Assembly (NCBI GenBank): GCA_004563195.1
Contig: SFTJ01000046.1
Coordinates: 1 to 39,465, forward strand
Direction of reading: 5' to 3'
Length of the DNA stretch: 39,465 nt
Source: a bacterium
Lineage (GTDB): Bacteria > Bacteroidota > Bacteroidia > Bacteroidales > Muribaculaceae
The notes beneath the pieces were generated by a model that worked only from the letters and a program-made list of their open reading frames with translations, searched no databases and was not told where the DNA came from. The translations under genes and the position numbers were made by a program. This document shows, one piece after another, positions 21,593-28,830 of this stretch (position 1 is the first letter of the stretch; each line of letters starts with the position of its first letter).

Positions 21593-21626
21593 TGTGTAGG
21601 AAGTAAGCAAAATAATACTACATTTG
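21593..21626 (+). promoter_or_regulatory. Promoter -7 box and operator-like element before replication genes
   Basis: TACATTTG (21619-21626) is a full -7 match, giving a start near 21632, 17 bases before the gene. A copy of the 17-bp element, TGTGTA-ggaag-TAAGCA, lies at 21593-21609, between the -7 and the expected -33 position. Its right half and the following AAAAT equal those of the copy at 1586. Binding here would block RNA polymerase directly. Confidence 0.65.
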
Positions 21627-21648
21627 CATATCCGAATAAATTACACTT

Positions 21649-22509
21649 ATGAACGAGAAATTTACAACTGAGCATCACATTCGTGGAGTGGAGTGTACGC
21701 AAGGCACTCCGGCGGTCTTTAAGCGTGTCAGAAGCGTGGAAGTGTGCCGCTTTCGGAACTCCATGAGTGAGATGCTTTTTTGTTTTGCAGTGAGTGATCC
21801 GAAACTGCAAGCCGTTCTCCGGCTGAAAGGCATGGAAGGGATAGGCGCGTACTGGTGCTTGCTCGAACGGCTCTATCGTCAGGACGGAGTTCTCTATGTG
21901 TCGGAGATTCCGGCAATGGCATGGAGTCTTCATACCAGCGAAGAACTTCTGCGAAGCGTCATCTCAGACTTCGGTCTATTTGACATAGACGGAGATGAGG
22001 TTATGTCTCGTTCAGCAAGCGCAAGACTGGCAGAGCGCAGAGCAAAACTTGAGCAGAAGAGAGCGGCTGCTTCTAAAGGCGGTAAGCGGACGCAGAGCAA
22101 ACGCATAGCAGAAATGTCACAAACCGATTCCGAATGTAAAGCGGATGCTCAAGCGAGTGCTTTAGCAGACGCTCAAGTAAGGAAAGGAAAGGAAAGGAAA
22201 GGAAAGGATAAAGAAGATAAATCTTCTTCTATCTCTAAAGAAAGTATAAAGAAATTTATTAAGCCAACTGTTGAAGAAGTTGCGGAGTATATCCGCGAGG
22301 AAGGTTACAGTGTTGACGCGGAGCAGTTCGTCAACTTCTATGAATCGAAAGGCTGGAAAGTGGGAACAACTCCGATGAAGAGCTGGACGGCGGCAGTAGC
22401 GACTTGGCAGAAAAGGAACAGCAATGGAAATGGAAATTCATTCAATGGCAAATCTGATCGAGCTTGCTCGGAAGGATATGTGCCGGACTACACAAAAACC
22501 TCGTTTTAG
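21649..22509 (+). CDS. Replication initiator-like protein (Lin1244/DUF4373-type N-terminus)
   Basis: A 286-aa protein. Residues about 40-130 (SDPKLQAVLRLKGMEGIGAYW, LLERLYRQDG, LLRSVISDFGLF) match the Lin1244/Lin1753-like (DUF4373) domain of Bacteroidota replication proteins. A basic linker contains a GGAAA tandem array (22181-22207). The C-terminal module (PTVEEVAEYIREEGYSVDAE, FYESKGWKVG, MKSWTAAVATWQKR) is a DnaD-like tail. It precedes a DnaC-like loader, the classic initiator/loader pair, and likely recognises the phage origin. The loader gene overlaps its end by 86 bp. Confidence 0.8.
   Translation: MNEKFTTEHHIRGVECTQGTPAVFKRVRSVEVCRFRNSMSEMLFCFAVSDPKLQAVLRLKGMEGIGAYWCLLERLYRQDGVLYVSEIPAMAWSLHTSEELLRSVISDFGLFDIDGDEVMSRSASARLAERRAKLEQKRAAASKGGKRTQSKRIAEMSQTDSECKADAQASALADAQVRKGKERKGKDKEDKSSSISKESIKKFIKPTVEEVAEYIREEGYSVDAEQFVNFYESKGWKVGTTPMKSWTAAVATWQKRNSNGNGNSFNGKSDRACSEGYVPDYTKTSF
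22181..22207 (+). repeat. Pentanucleotide tandem repeat (GGAAA)x5 in a coding sequence
   Basis: Five perfect GGAAA units followed by GG. The gene reads through it as alternating Arg/Lys/Gly/Glu. Because the unit is five bases, gain or loss of one unit shifts the frame of the initiator gene just before its DnaD-like C-terminal module. Confidence 0.85.
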
Positions 22510-23161
22510 GTTTCCGCTCAGCAAAGAGCTGACTACTGATCTTCTGCTCCAGGCATACACTGCTCAAGTAGCCGCTCGCGGAATGTCTTTCGTTGATGAC
22601 GGCTATGTCAAGCACTATGTAGCGGAGTTCGCAGCGTGGCTGACGGATCCGGCTCAGAAGAACTCGCTGATGCTCTGCGGCGGATGTGGAACTGGCAAGA
22701 CTACTCTTGCGCTGGCATTCATGACAATGGCGAACACTCTGAGCGATAAAGCATATAAGATTCCGTCAATTTATGTTGAACGCATGCCGATGGATGAGCA
22801 GCGTAACATATATCTCATGTCGCATTTTCCGCGAGTCCGGATGTATACGGCTCAGGAGATTGCCGATGCCGCAAGGCGGAGCAAGGAAGATAGGACGGAT
22901 GAGTATGCCATAATCAAACGCTCTCAGTTTCTTATCATAGACGATCTCGGATGTGAGCCGACTGAAGTCAAGAACTTTGGAACATCCGTCACTCCAATTA
23001 CGGACATCATCTATGAACGCTATGCATCTATGAGTCCAACTATCATCACATCGAATCTTGATTCCAGCCAGATCAGAACGGAGTACAATCCGCGAGTTGC
23101 AGATAGACTCAACGAGATATGCAAAGTTCTCGGTTACAAGAACGACTCTTATCGGAGATAA
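22424..23161 (+). CDS. DnaC-like helicase loader, AAA+ ATPase
   Basis: A 245-aa AAA+ protein. Walker A is GGCGTGKT (86-93), Walker B is LIIDDLG (170-176), sensor I lies in PTIITSNLD, and an arginine-finger region is in YNPRVADRLNEI. The N-terminal 80 residues resemble the helicase-binding part of DnaC/DnaI-type loaders. It would load the host replicative helicase at an origin marked by the upstream initiator. The exact start is uncertain: ATGs at 22424, 22430 and 22445 are in frame and all overlap the previous gene. Confidence 0.88.
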   Translation: MEMEIHSMANLIELARKDMCRTTQKPRFRFPLSKELTTDLLLQAYTAQVAARGMSFVDDGYVKHYVAEFAAWLTDPAQKNSLMLCGGCGTGKTTLALAFMTMANTLSDKAYKIPSIYVERMPMDEQRNIYLMSHFPRVRMYTAQEIADAARRSKEDRTDEYAIIKRSQFLIIDDLGCEPTEVKNFGTSVTPITDIIYERYASMSPTIITSNLDSSQIRTEYNPRVADRLNEICKVLGYKNDSYRR

Positions 23162-23174
23162 TTTTATCAAATAA

Positions 23175-23191
23175 CGCTTATAACATAAACA
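23175..23191 (+). promoter_or_regulatory. 17-bp operator-like element before DGR target 2
   Basis: CGCTTA-taaca-TAAACA, nine bases before the start codon at 23201, preceded by ATCAAA like the copy at 17436. It implies that the second DGR target is controlled together with other phage transcription units. No TAnnTTTG box is visible in the 39-bp gap. Confidence 0.5.
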
Positions 23192-23200
23192 ATTTACAAC

Positions 23201-23821
23201 ATGAATATAGAAGAAATTCCTCAGATCATCACTGCAATCCAGGATGACATCAAGATGCTGAAGTCAGCAATCAATCCGAAGCCGGAGACACATACGGACT
23301 CAGAACTCAAAGTGCTTCTGAAGGATAACACTATCGCGGACGATGACGCAGAAATGAAGCTCGAAGACATCAAAGGTATCATCGTTCCACTGCTCAACGG
23401 CAAGCGCGTACTTGTTTATCCGAAGTTCAAAGAGTGTCCACTTCTCCCTGAGGGAACGAGATGGAGCGGAAAGCAGATGAACGAGTGCGACACGCTCTAC
23501 AACGATAGTGACGAACGGAAGGAGACTGACGATCTGCTTGCGCTCGGAAGCGAAGCAGCGAAGTTCGTGCGCAGCGTGTGTCCTGGAACGGAGTTCAATC
23601 TTCCGCACAATATGCTCATTCTCGCAGCTCTCTATCATTTTTGGGAACAGTTCAATGAAATTGTTGCAAGGATTGACGGAGCATCCGAGCTTGCTTTTCC
23701 TGCTTGGAGTTCTGCTATGGGCAGTAGCGACGTCGCTTGGCTCTGCAGCTACGGCGGCAACTTCGGCGGCATCAGCTTCTACGGCTCGTTGTTGTGTGTG
23801 CCGTGCGTGCTTTATAAATAA
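23201..23821 (+). CDS. DGR target protein 2 (C-lectin-like, carries VR2)
   Basis: A 206-aa protein whose final 40 residues are a second variable region of the DGR encoded 14 kb away. Its segment FNLPHNMLILAALYHFWEQF, with NEIVARIDGASEL and then AWSSAM, follows the C-lectin target layout (LPxxxE... IGG... WSS) in a shortened form, and it ends MCVPCV-like (LCVPCVLYK). The N-terminal 130 residues are acidic and unlike those of target 1. It has no signal peptide or membrane segment. It sits between the helicase loader and early unknown genes, behind its own operator-like element, so it is unlikely to be an ordinary tail adhesin. Function unknown. Confidence 0.82.
   Translation: MNIEEIPQIITAIQDDIKMLKSAINPKPETHTDSELKVLLKDNTIADDDAEMKLEDIKGIIVPLLNGKRVLVYPKFKECPLLPEGTRWSGKQMNECDTLYNDSDERKETDDLLALGSEAAKFVRSVCPGTEFNLPHNMLILAALYHFWEQFNEIVARIDGASELAFPAWSSAMGSSDVAWLCSYGGNFGGISFYGSLLCVPCVLYK
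23699..23812 (+). other. DGR variable region VR2
   Basis: Aligned without gaps to template bases 9516-9623, the core 23702-23809 differs at 22 of 108 positions, all at template adenines. The pattern of substituted sites is different from VR1, so the two were mutagenised independently. The end, TGTGTGCCGTGCGTG, is identical in TR, VR1 and VR2, and is followed by CTTT in both VRs instead of AATT. Confidence 0.95.
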
Positions 23822-23857
23822 GTCTTAAATCTTCGCCAGATGCTCCGTTATGCTGGC
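23819..23857 (+). promoter_or_regulatory. VR2-proximal motif and hairpin (candidate homing element)
   Basis: TAAGTCTTAAATCTT (23819-23833), beginning at the stop codon, matches 13 of 15 bases of the motif after VR1. It is followed by GCCAG (23835-23839), a 13-nt loop and CTGGC (23853-23857). Motif, order and loop length match the VR1 site while the stem sequence differs, as expected for a structure-recognised element. Confidence 0.6.
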
Positions 23858-23874
23858 ATTAAATAGCAAATGCA

Positions 23875-24396
23875 ATGGATAAGAATCAACTTGAAAAATG
23901 CCGACTTCCTCTGCCGGAGACGCTTAAAAAAATCTTCTTCCAGCACGAAGAGGATGACGAGCGTGGGCATTACGCAACTGGACTGTTCCGCTACAAAGGA
24001 AAGAATGTCTTCGTGAATATCGAAGAGGGAAAGTGGCATCTCTCCGCCGATGCCAGGCGCACGCTCGGCTACTATGAACTCAAGGAGCTGCGCTATCAGT
24101 TTCTTCCGAATCATCTTTCCGTGGCTCAGATCTTTCCGCCGCGCGAAGAGTTTGTCAATGTGAACGAGAACTGCTTCCACTTGTACGAGATAGCTGCGGA
24201 TGGGGAAATAGAAGCCGCAGCAGAGTCTATCGTGGCATTCCGGTTAGGAGTGGAGCGCGCAGTCAATGCGCTTCAAGCCGCCGTGGGTAATCCGAAGAAT
24301 GCGGACAAGGACATGGACTATACGAAGGGAAAACTCGTGGCATATAAAGAAGTTCTCCGCATTATGGAAGAACTGTTCTTCTCAAAGTCTGAGTGA
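23875..24396 (+). CDS. Hypothetical early protein
   Basis: A 173-aa protein with an N-terminal alpha/beta part (PETLKKIFFQHEEDDERGHY, YKGKNVFVNIEEGKWHLSA), a YYELKELRYQFLPNHLSVAQ segment that looks like a conserved core, and a helical C terminus. I recall similar undescribed proteins in Bacteroidota phages but no defined function. No catalytic motif is evident. It is the first gene after the VR2 hairpin. Confidence 0.6.
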   Translation: MDKNQLEKCRLPLPETLKKIFFQHEEDDERGHYATGLFRYKGKNVFVNIEEGKWHLSADARRTLGYYELKELRYQFLPNHLSVAQIFPPREEFVNVNENCFHLYEIAADGEIEAAAESIVAFRLGVERAVNALQAAVGNPKNADKDMDYTKGKLVAYKEVLRIMEELFFSKSE

Positions 24397-24400
24397 TAAT

Positions 24401-25054
24401 ATGAACGGAAGAGCATGGACTAATGCGGAGCTGAATGTAATCCGCGAGAAATATCCGATTCCGGAACTTACAGCAAGAGAGATCGGAGAGTTTATTGGAC
24501 GCTCCGCCAGTCAAGTTCATCAAGCGGCGGCTCGTCTTGGAATCAAAAAGCCAGAGATATTCCGCTCCATTGCCGGAAAGAAGGGAACTCAGAGCGAAGC
24601 AGCGAAGGCGCATAGATTTACGAAGGGACATGTTCCGCAGAACAAAGGCAAGAAGATGTCTGCTGAGATGTATGTGAAAGCGGCTCCGACAATGTTCAAG
24701 AAGGGCAACATTCCGTCAAATCATCGTGAAGTTGGAAGTGAGCGTGTGAATGTGGATGGCTATATTGAGATTAAAGTTGCAGAGCCGAACAAATGGAAGC
24801 TAAAGCATCGCGTTCTATGGGAGCAAGTCAACGGAGAGATTCCAGCCGGAATGAATATCCAGTTCAAGAATGGAAATAGCCAGGATGTGAGAATAGAGAA
24901 TCTCTATCTGATCTCGAAAGCAGATCAGATGAAGAACGAGAATTCTCTCATAGCTCGCTATCCGAAAGAAGTTGCAGATGTGATTAGACTGCGTGGCTCT
25001 CTCAAAAGACAAATAACAATTTACAATAAGAAAAACAGCAAATGCAATGAGTAA
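24401..25054 (+). CDS. HNH-like endonuclease with N-terminal HTH
   Basis: A 217-aa protein. Residues 5-48 form a Myb-like HTH (RAWTNAELNVIREKY, GEFIGRSASQVHQAAARLG). The central region is basic. The HNH-like core is HRVLWEQVNGEIPAGMNIQF (His136), then NGN at 157-159 and IENLYLI (Asn167). The usual His-x-Asp of HxDGN is Phe-x-Asn here; such F-type variants are frequent in phages, so activity is uncertain. It may be a free-standing homing endonuclease or a nicking enzyme. Start 24401 was chosen because the upstream extension is shadow sequence. The next gene overlaps its end by 8 bp. Confidence 0.75.
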   Translation: MNGRAWTNAELNVIREKYPIPELTAREIGEFIGRSASQVHQAAARLGIKKPEIFRSIAGKKGTQSEAAKAHRFTKGHVPQNKGKKMSAEMYVKAAPTMFKKGNIPSNHREVGSERVNVDGYIEIKVAEPNKWKLKHRVLWEQVNGEIPAGMNIQFKNGNSQDVRIENLYLISKADQMKNENSLIARYPKEVADVIRLRGSLKRQITIYNKKNSKCNE

Positions 25055-25325
25055 GAATTTATCACTTGAATCTCTGAAGGGGCATCTCTTTGAAGCTCTT
25101 GAAGGAGTGAAGAATCTTTCGGATCCTGATGCGTCCGATTGTGAAAAAACAAGCATCCAACAAGCAAAGCAGATTGTTGACTTATCCGGCAAGATAATAG
25201 ATATCTACAAAGTGCAGCTCGAAGGCGTCTCTCTTGCCGTGAAAATGGACAACATTGCCAGTGCTAAATCAATAGTCACAAGTCTTGGAATCGTAGATGA
25301 ACAGTCAATCAAGCAGCTTGAGTAA
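25047..25325 (+). CDS. Hypothetical small helical protein
   Basis: A 92-aa protein overlapping the HNH gene's stop by 8 bp. It is entirely helical, with LESLKGHLFEALEGVKNLSD, EKTSIQQAKQIVDLSGKIID and IYKVQLEGVSLAVKMDN; small proteins of this type are common near HNH or terminase genes. Function unknown. The next gene begins on the last base of its stop codon. Confidence 0.6.
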   Translation: MSKNLSLESLKGHLFEALEGVKNLSDPDASDCEKTSIQQAKQIVDLSGKIIDIYKVQLEGVSLAVKMDNIASAKSIVTSLGIVDEQSIKQLE

Positions 25326-25552
25326 TGGAAGATTATCCAATGAATGTTACTGATTGTTACAAGTGCGAATATTTTCGTGCAGGCGGTCATTTTACTTGCC
25401 AAAAGTTTCCACATCCGCACTATGTCGAGCATCCGACTGATGATCCCAATGCAAGGTATTTAGTTCCATGTCCGGTTGACTGGAGAAATCCCGACGGCTT
25501 GGATATTCACTGCAATGCTTTTATAGAATACTTTAAGGATACGCTCTTCTGA
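25325..25552 (+). CDS. Hypothetical Cys/His-containing small protein
   Basis: A 75-aa protein with CYKC at the N terminus and further Cys and His residues (FTCQKFPHPHYVEH, LVPCPVDW, DIHCNAF) that could form a metal site. It overlaps the previous stop by one base and is followed one base later by the radical SAM gene, so it may be a partner of that enzyme. No family recognised. Confidence 0.55.
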   Translation: MEDYPMNVTDCYKCEYFRAGGHFTCQKFPHPHYVEHPTDDPNARYLVPCPVDWRNPDGLDIHCNAFIEYFKDTLF

Positions 25553-25553
25553 T

Positions 25554-26561
25554 ATGAAAATCGGACTCATAGATGTGGACAATCATGCTGGGAAGAAGCG
25601 CTTCGGCGCGACAATCTATCCGAATCTCGCGCTGTGCAAAATCTCTGCATATCACAAGGCGCACGGAGATTCCGTTGAGTGGTACTCAATGTTCTCCGGA
25701 CACTGCGACATTGTCTATGTCTCGAAGATATTTAACTTCTCTCCGGATATTCAGGAGTGCATTGATGCAGATACGGTCATCAAAGGCGGAACTGGATACA
25801 ACATCAAGAGCTGCTTGCCTGATGAGATAGATCGGATGCAGCCGGACTACTCAATCTATCAGCTTGTTCCAGCAGACACGGCATACGGCTTTCTCACAAG
25901 GGGATGTCCGAATCATTGTAAATGGTGTGTTGTGCCGCGTAAAGAAGGCGCAATCCGTCCATATATGGACATTGAAGAGATTGTCACTCCTACAAGGCGC
26001 AAAGCCGTTCTTATGGACAACAACATTCTTGCTGCCGGAGATTACGCTCTGGAACAGTTCCGCAAGATCATTCGTCTGAAAATCAGAGTGGACTTCAATC
26101 AAGCACTTGATGCTCGGCTCGTCAACGAAGAGAACGCGGAACTCCTGGCGCAGATTCTATGGATCGAGCGGCGCATCCGCTTCGGCTGTGATACTCCGGC
26201 GCAAGTGAAGGAATGCGAGCGAGCAATAGAGCTTATCAATTCTTTCGGCTACACTGGACAATACTTTCTCTACACGATGCTCAATGACAATTTCGTGGAG
26301 TGCTACAATCGCATTCATCACTTTTGGGAACACAATCAGAGACTTGTCGCGCAGCATCGCAAGAGCCGTGTTTATCCGTATGCGCAGCCGTTCAGGGATC
26401 CCGACAATCCGGCGCACGAGATTCCTCAGTGGCAGAAGTACATGGCAAACTGGACAAACAAGAAAATGATATTCGAGAAGATCGACTTCGCAGACTTTGA
26501 GCCGAGAAAAGGATTTTTCTGCAAGACATATCTCGAACAGTATGGATTATTAAACAAGTAA
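25554..26561 (+). CDS. Radical SAM enzyme
   Basis: A 335-aa protein with the radical SAM [4Fe-4S] motif CPNHCKWC (Cys118, Cys122, Cys125; Cx3Cx2C), preceded by TRG, and a C-terminal barrel including RVDFNQALDARLV. The N-terminal 85 residues look like a reduced B12-binding-type Rossmann region (MKIGLIDVDN, CDIVYVSKIFNFSPDIQECI, VIKGGTGYN). The chemistry would be radical-based modification of a substrate; which one cannot be read from sequence. The neighbours (a MazG-like pyrophosphohydrolase, nucleases, an SSB-like protein) make a nucleotide or DNA modification role plausible. Confidence 0.85.
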   Translation: MKIGLIDVDNHAGKKRFGATIYPNLALCKISAYHKAHGDSVEWYSMFSGHCDIVYVSKIFNFSPDIQECIDADTVIKGGTGYNIKSCLPDEIDRMQPDYSIYQLVPADTAYGFLTRGCPNHCKWCVVPRKEGAIRPYMDIEEIVTPTRRKAVLMDNNILAAGDYALEQFRKIIRLKIRVDFNQALDARLVNEENAELLAQILWIERRIRFGCDTPAQVKECERAIELINSFGYTGQYFLYTMLNDNFVECYNRIHHFWEHNQRLVAQHRKSRVYPYAQPFRDPDNPAHEIPQWQKYMANWTNKKMIFEKIDFADFEPRKGFFCKTYLEQYGLLNK

Positions 26562-26564
26562 CAT

Positions 26565-26831
26565 ATGGACAAGCAAAATTTATTTGAGACAGTAATCACA
26601 AAATTTGGATTTGACGCTCAGAAGGCGATGGCAATCGAAGAGTGCGCCGAGTTAATCAATGCGCTATGCAAGGAGAAGCGCGGACGAGCTACTGACGAGG
26701 ACGTCATTACCGAGATTGCGGATGTGCAGATAATGTGCGAGCAGCTCGCAATTATCTACGGAAAGGAAAAAGTGCGGCAAGAGAGACTGAGAAAGTTGTT
26801 GAGACTACATGAAAGGATCCAATCGCTATGA
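26565..26831 (+). CDS. MazG-like nucleotide pyrophosphohydrolase
   Basis: An 88-aa all-helical protein with the MazG metal-binding pattern: EECAE (Glu25, Glu26, Glu29) and EIAD (Glu50, Asp53). The length fits the small MazG-like family. These enzymes hydrolyse (d)NTPs to monophosphates; phage versions act on the nucleotide pool or on alarmones. It begins three bases after the radical SAM gene, so the two may act together. Confidence 0.78.
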   Translation: MDKQNLFETVITKFGFDAQKAMAIEECAELINALCKEKRGRATDEDVITEIADVQIMCEQLAIIYGKEKVRQERLRKLLRLHERIQSL

Positions 26832-26903
26832 GCATAGAGAACTTTTTCTTCCGCAATGCAGTTGCCTTCGCGGAGCTTACGAAACTAAAAAACAAAATAC
26901 TAT

Positions 26904-27113
26904 ATGAACGCAAGACAATTCTACGAAGAGGTAAAGAAGATGCGCTATCTTCAGAAGAAGTACTTTCTAACACGAGATCATCGCGCTTTGGAAGCGAGCA
27001 AGAAATTCGAGAAGCGCATTGACGCGGAGATCGAGCGCGTTGAGCAACTTCTCAATGAGAAGGCTGAATCGGAACAAATGACAATCAACTTCGACAATCA
27101 TGAAGAAGAGTGA
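26904..27113 (+). CDS. Small basic coiled-coil protein
   Basis: A 69-aa protein with a Lys/Arg/Tyr-rich N terminus (FYEEVKKMRYLQKKYFLTRD) and a coiled coil (IDAEIERVEQLLNEKAESE). It looks like a small nucleic-acid-associated protein. The overlapping frame from 26828 is a poorer candidate. The next gene overlaps its end by 14 bp. Confidence 0.6.
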   Translation: MNARQFYEEVKKMRYLQKKYFLTRDHRALEASKKFEKRIDAEIERVEQLLNEKAESEQMTINFDNHEEE

Positions 27114-27444
27114 ATGCAGAAAATTGAAATGCCACTGGTTTGACGGCATCGCATGTCATCTTGTGAGCGAGAGTTATTCCGGCGTTGAGCCGGAGTATGT
27201 CGAAAGCGGCTGCGTTCCGGAGACATACAACGAATATGTTGAGCGCAATCGCGAAATAAGCATACCGGAGAAAGCGTCTTGCAAGAACTGCAAGCATTGC
27301 ATCTACTGCAACAAAGTGGACTATCCAGGAATCAAAAGCTCGTTCCACTATTGCGACATCTTCACATACGGCAAGAACGATATTGCACTCAAACTCTATC
27401 AATCGCGCAAGCTCTGCGGATTCAGCAGATACGAATCAAAGTAG
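27100..27444 (+). CDS. Cys-rich hypothetical protein
   Basis: A 114-aa protein with ten Cys, including CRKLKC at the start and CKNCKHCIYC in the middle, plus HYC and LCGF. The central cluster CxxCxxCxxC would suit a zinc ribbon or an Fe-S site. No transmembrane segment. It follows the radical SAM/MazG region. Function unknown. Confidence 0.6.
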   Translation: MKKSECRKLKCHWFDGIACHLVSESYSGVEPEYVESGCVPETYNEYVERNREISIPEKASCKNCKHCIYCNKVDYPGIKSSFHYCDIFTYGKNDIALKLYQSRKLCGFSRYESK

Positions 27445-27451
27445 TAAGACT

Positions 27452-28009
27452 ATGACGGCACAAGACATCCTGAAAGCGGCGCGTCTGCGCTATGCAGCGA
27501 ACTCCGAGTATTTCATAGAGAATCTCTATGTCTTCGAGTGGGAATCGGATATCCTTTACAAGACGAAAGCCGGAATCTATCATGAGCTGGAAATCAAAGT
27601 CAGCAAATCAGACTTCAAAGCTGACTTCAAGAAGAAGCGCAAGCATGAGATTCTTCGGACTGGCGGATGCTTCGGCAACTATTGGAATACTCCGAATGAC
27701 TTTGCATATATTATTCCGTCTGATCTCGTTGGGAAAGTCCGCGAACTCATTCCGGAGTATGCCGGACTCTACGAAGTCACGGACAATAATCTCGTCTCAG
27801 AAGTCATCAAGCCGCCGAAACTCCATGACGAGCGCATCTCGGACGCTGATCTGGACTTGTGCCGCAAGTTCTATTTCAATTATCGTGAATACAAATACAA
27901 GTACGAATCCGGAGCGGCGAAGGAGATCGAGCGGCTGCGTTATGAACTGAGCGCAGTGAAGGAAGAGTTCAAAGCTGTGACTGGATTTGATTTCCGAGAC
28001 TCGCTATGA
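27452..28009 (+). CDS. Putative PD-(D/E)XK nuclease (MmcB-like)
   Basis: A 185-aa protein. The segment YHELEIKVSKSDFKADFKKK contains an E-x-K motif and the SDFxxD pattern seen in MmcB-like DNA-repair nucleases, followed by FAYIIPSDLVGKVRELIP, a typical strand-helix of that fold. The C terminus is a coiled coil. Start 27452 was chosen over 27383 because the upstream part overlaps the previous gene in a shadow frame. It probably acts in recombination or repair of phage DNA. Confidence 0.62.
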   Translation: MTAQDILKAARLRYAANSEYFIENLYVFEWESDILYKTKAGIYHELEIKVSKSDFKADFKKKRKHEILRTGGCFGNYWNTPNDFAYIIPSDLVGKVRELIPEYAGLYEVTDNNLVSEVIKPPKLHDERISDADLDLCRKFYFNYREYKYKYESGAAKEIERLRYELSAVKEEFKAVTGFDFRDSL

Positions 28010-28173
28010 TGAAACGCTTTGAAGATCTTGTTGTCGGAGATTTTGCCGGAATGACTGCAATGCAGATTGCGGACTACATCGAGCGCGCAGCGCAGCCATC
28101 GCGCTCGCGACAAGATATCTACAAACGAGCAGAAGAAATTGCAAACGACATTAAGAATTTGAATTATGATTAG
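28006..28173 (+). CDS. Small hypothetical protein (55 aa)
   Basis: A 55-aa helical protein translationally coupled on both sides (ATGA overlap with the previous stop; the next ATG lies eight bases before its stop). It has MTAMQIADYIERAAQ and a charged C-terminal helix (QDIYKRAEEIANDIKNL). The start may be 28006 or 28009. Function unknown. Confidence 0.55.
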   Translation: MMKRFEDLVVGDFAGMTAMQIADYIERAAQPSRSRQDIYKRAEEIANDIKNLNYD

Positions 28174-28807
28174 AGTTGAACTTATGGAGAAGTGGCTCGC
28201 TGATCGCGGCAAGAAACTGACTTCTGAAGATAAGCAGCACAGCAGAGTCTTCCTTCCATATCTGATAATGGACACTGCGTATCAGGTCTATTGCAAGCAC
28301 ATCATGACAGTTCCGGCATCATTCCGGCTGCTCCAGCTTCGCAAAGCTCTCGGATCCGCGTTCTCGAATTTCAGCAAGGACTTCTTCCGTTGCTTCACAA
28401 TAGATGAGTCTTGCGAAATCACTGACGAAATGGATGGCTTTGAGAGTTACATCGGCAACGATGTCGTTATCCTGAAACTGGCATTGATGAAGCAGTGCGA
28501 AGACTATCCTCTCGAAAAGCAGCAAGTGATATGCTCCGGAATGATAGTGAACATCCTTGCACAATGCGCAGAAGTAATATATGAAGATTCGTTCAAGCGA
28601 GAGACAAGACTTGGCGGAACGCGCCGTCTTGTCGGAGAGCGCAATGATCTGATTGAAGCAGTAGCGAGAGCGACGATGCGCTTTCTCAAAGAATATAACA
28701 AGAACGGCAGAGATATCGACTTCAATAGCAGCAAAGACATTGATGACTGCGTGAATATCATCTGCAAGCACATAGTGCAGTTCATCAGCAAGAAAATTGA
28801 CAATTAG
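28166..28807 (+). CDS. Hypothetical early protein
   Basis: A 213-aa helical protein with a basic N terminus and a segment YEDSFKRETRLGGTRRLVGE between two helical bundles. It has five Cys with no metal-binding spacing. No known motif. It lies in the early operon just before the SSB-like gene, so it is probably a replication or recombination accessory, but this is only context. Confidence 0.55.
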   Translation: MIRVELMEKWLADRGKKLTSEDKQHSRVFLPYLIMDTAYQVYCKHIMTVPASFRLLQLRKALGSAFSNFSKDFFRCFTIDESCEITDEMDGFESYIGNDVVILKLALMKQCEDYPLEKQQVICSGMIVNILAQCAEVIYEDSFKRETRLGGTRRLVGERNDLIEAVARATMRFLKEYNKNGRDIDFNSSKDIDDCVNIICKHIVQFISKKIDN

Positions 28808-28830
28808 TGTCAAAAATTAAATAATCAACT

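Noticed and set aside
24806..24900. Inactivated HNH endonuclease
   Set aside because: The loss of His in the HxDGN segment looks like damage, but Phe variants are common in phage HNH proteins and the gene is otherwise intact, so I did not call it a pseudogene.
26828..27022. 64-aa frame starting on the MazG-like stop codon
   Set aside because: The ATGA overlap is attractive, but the frame overlaps most of the better candidate 26904-27113, and its composition is that of a shifted frame.
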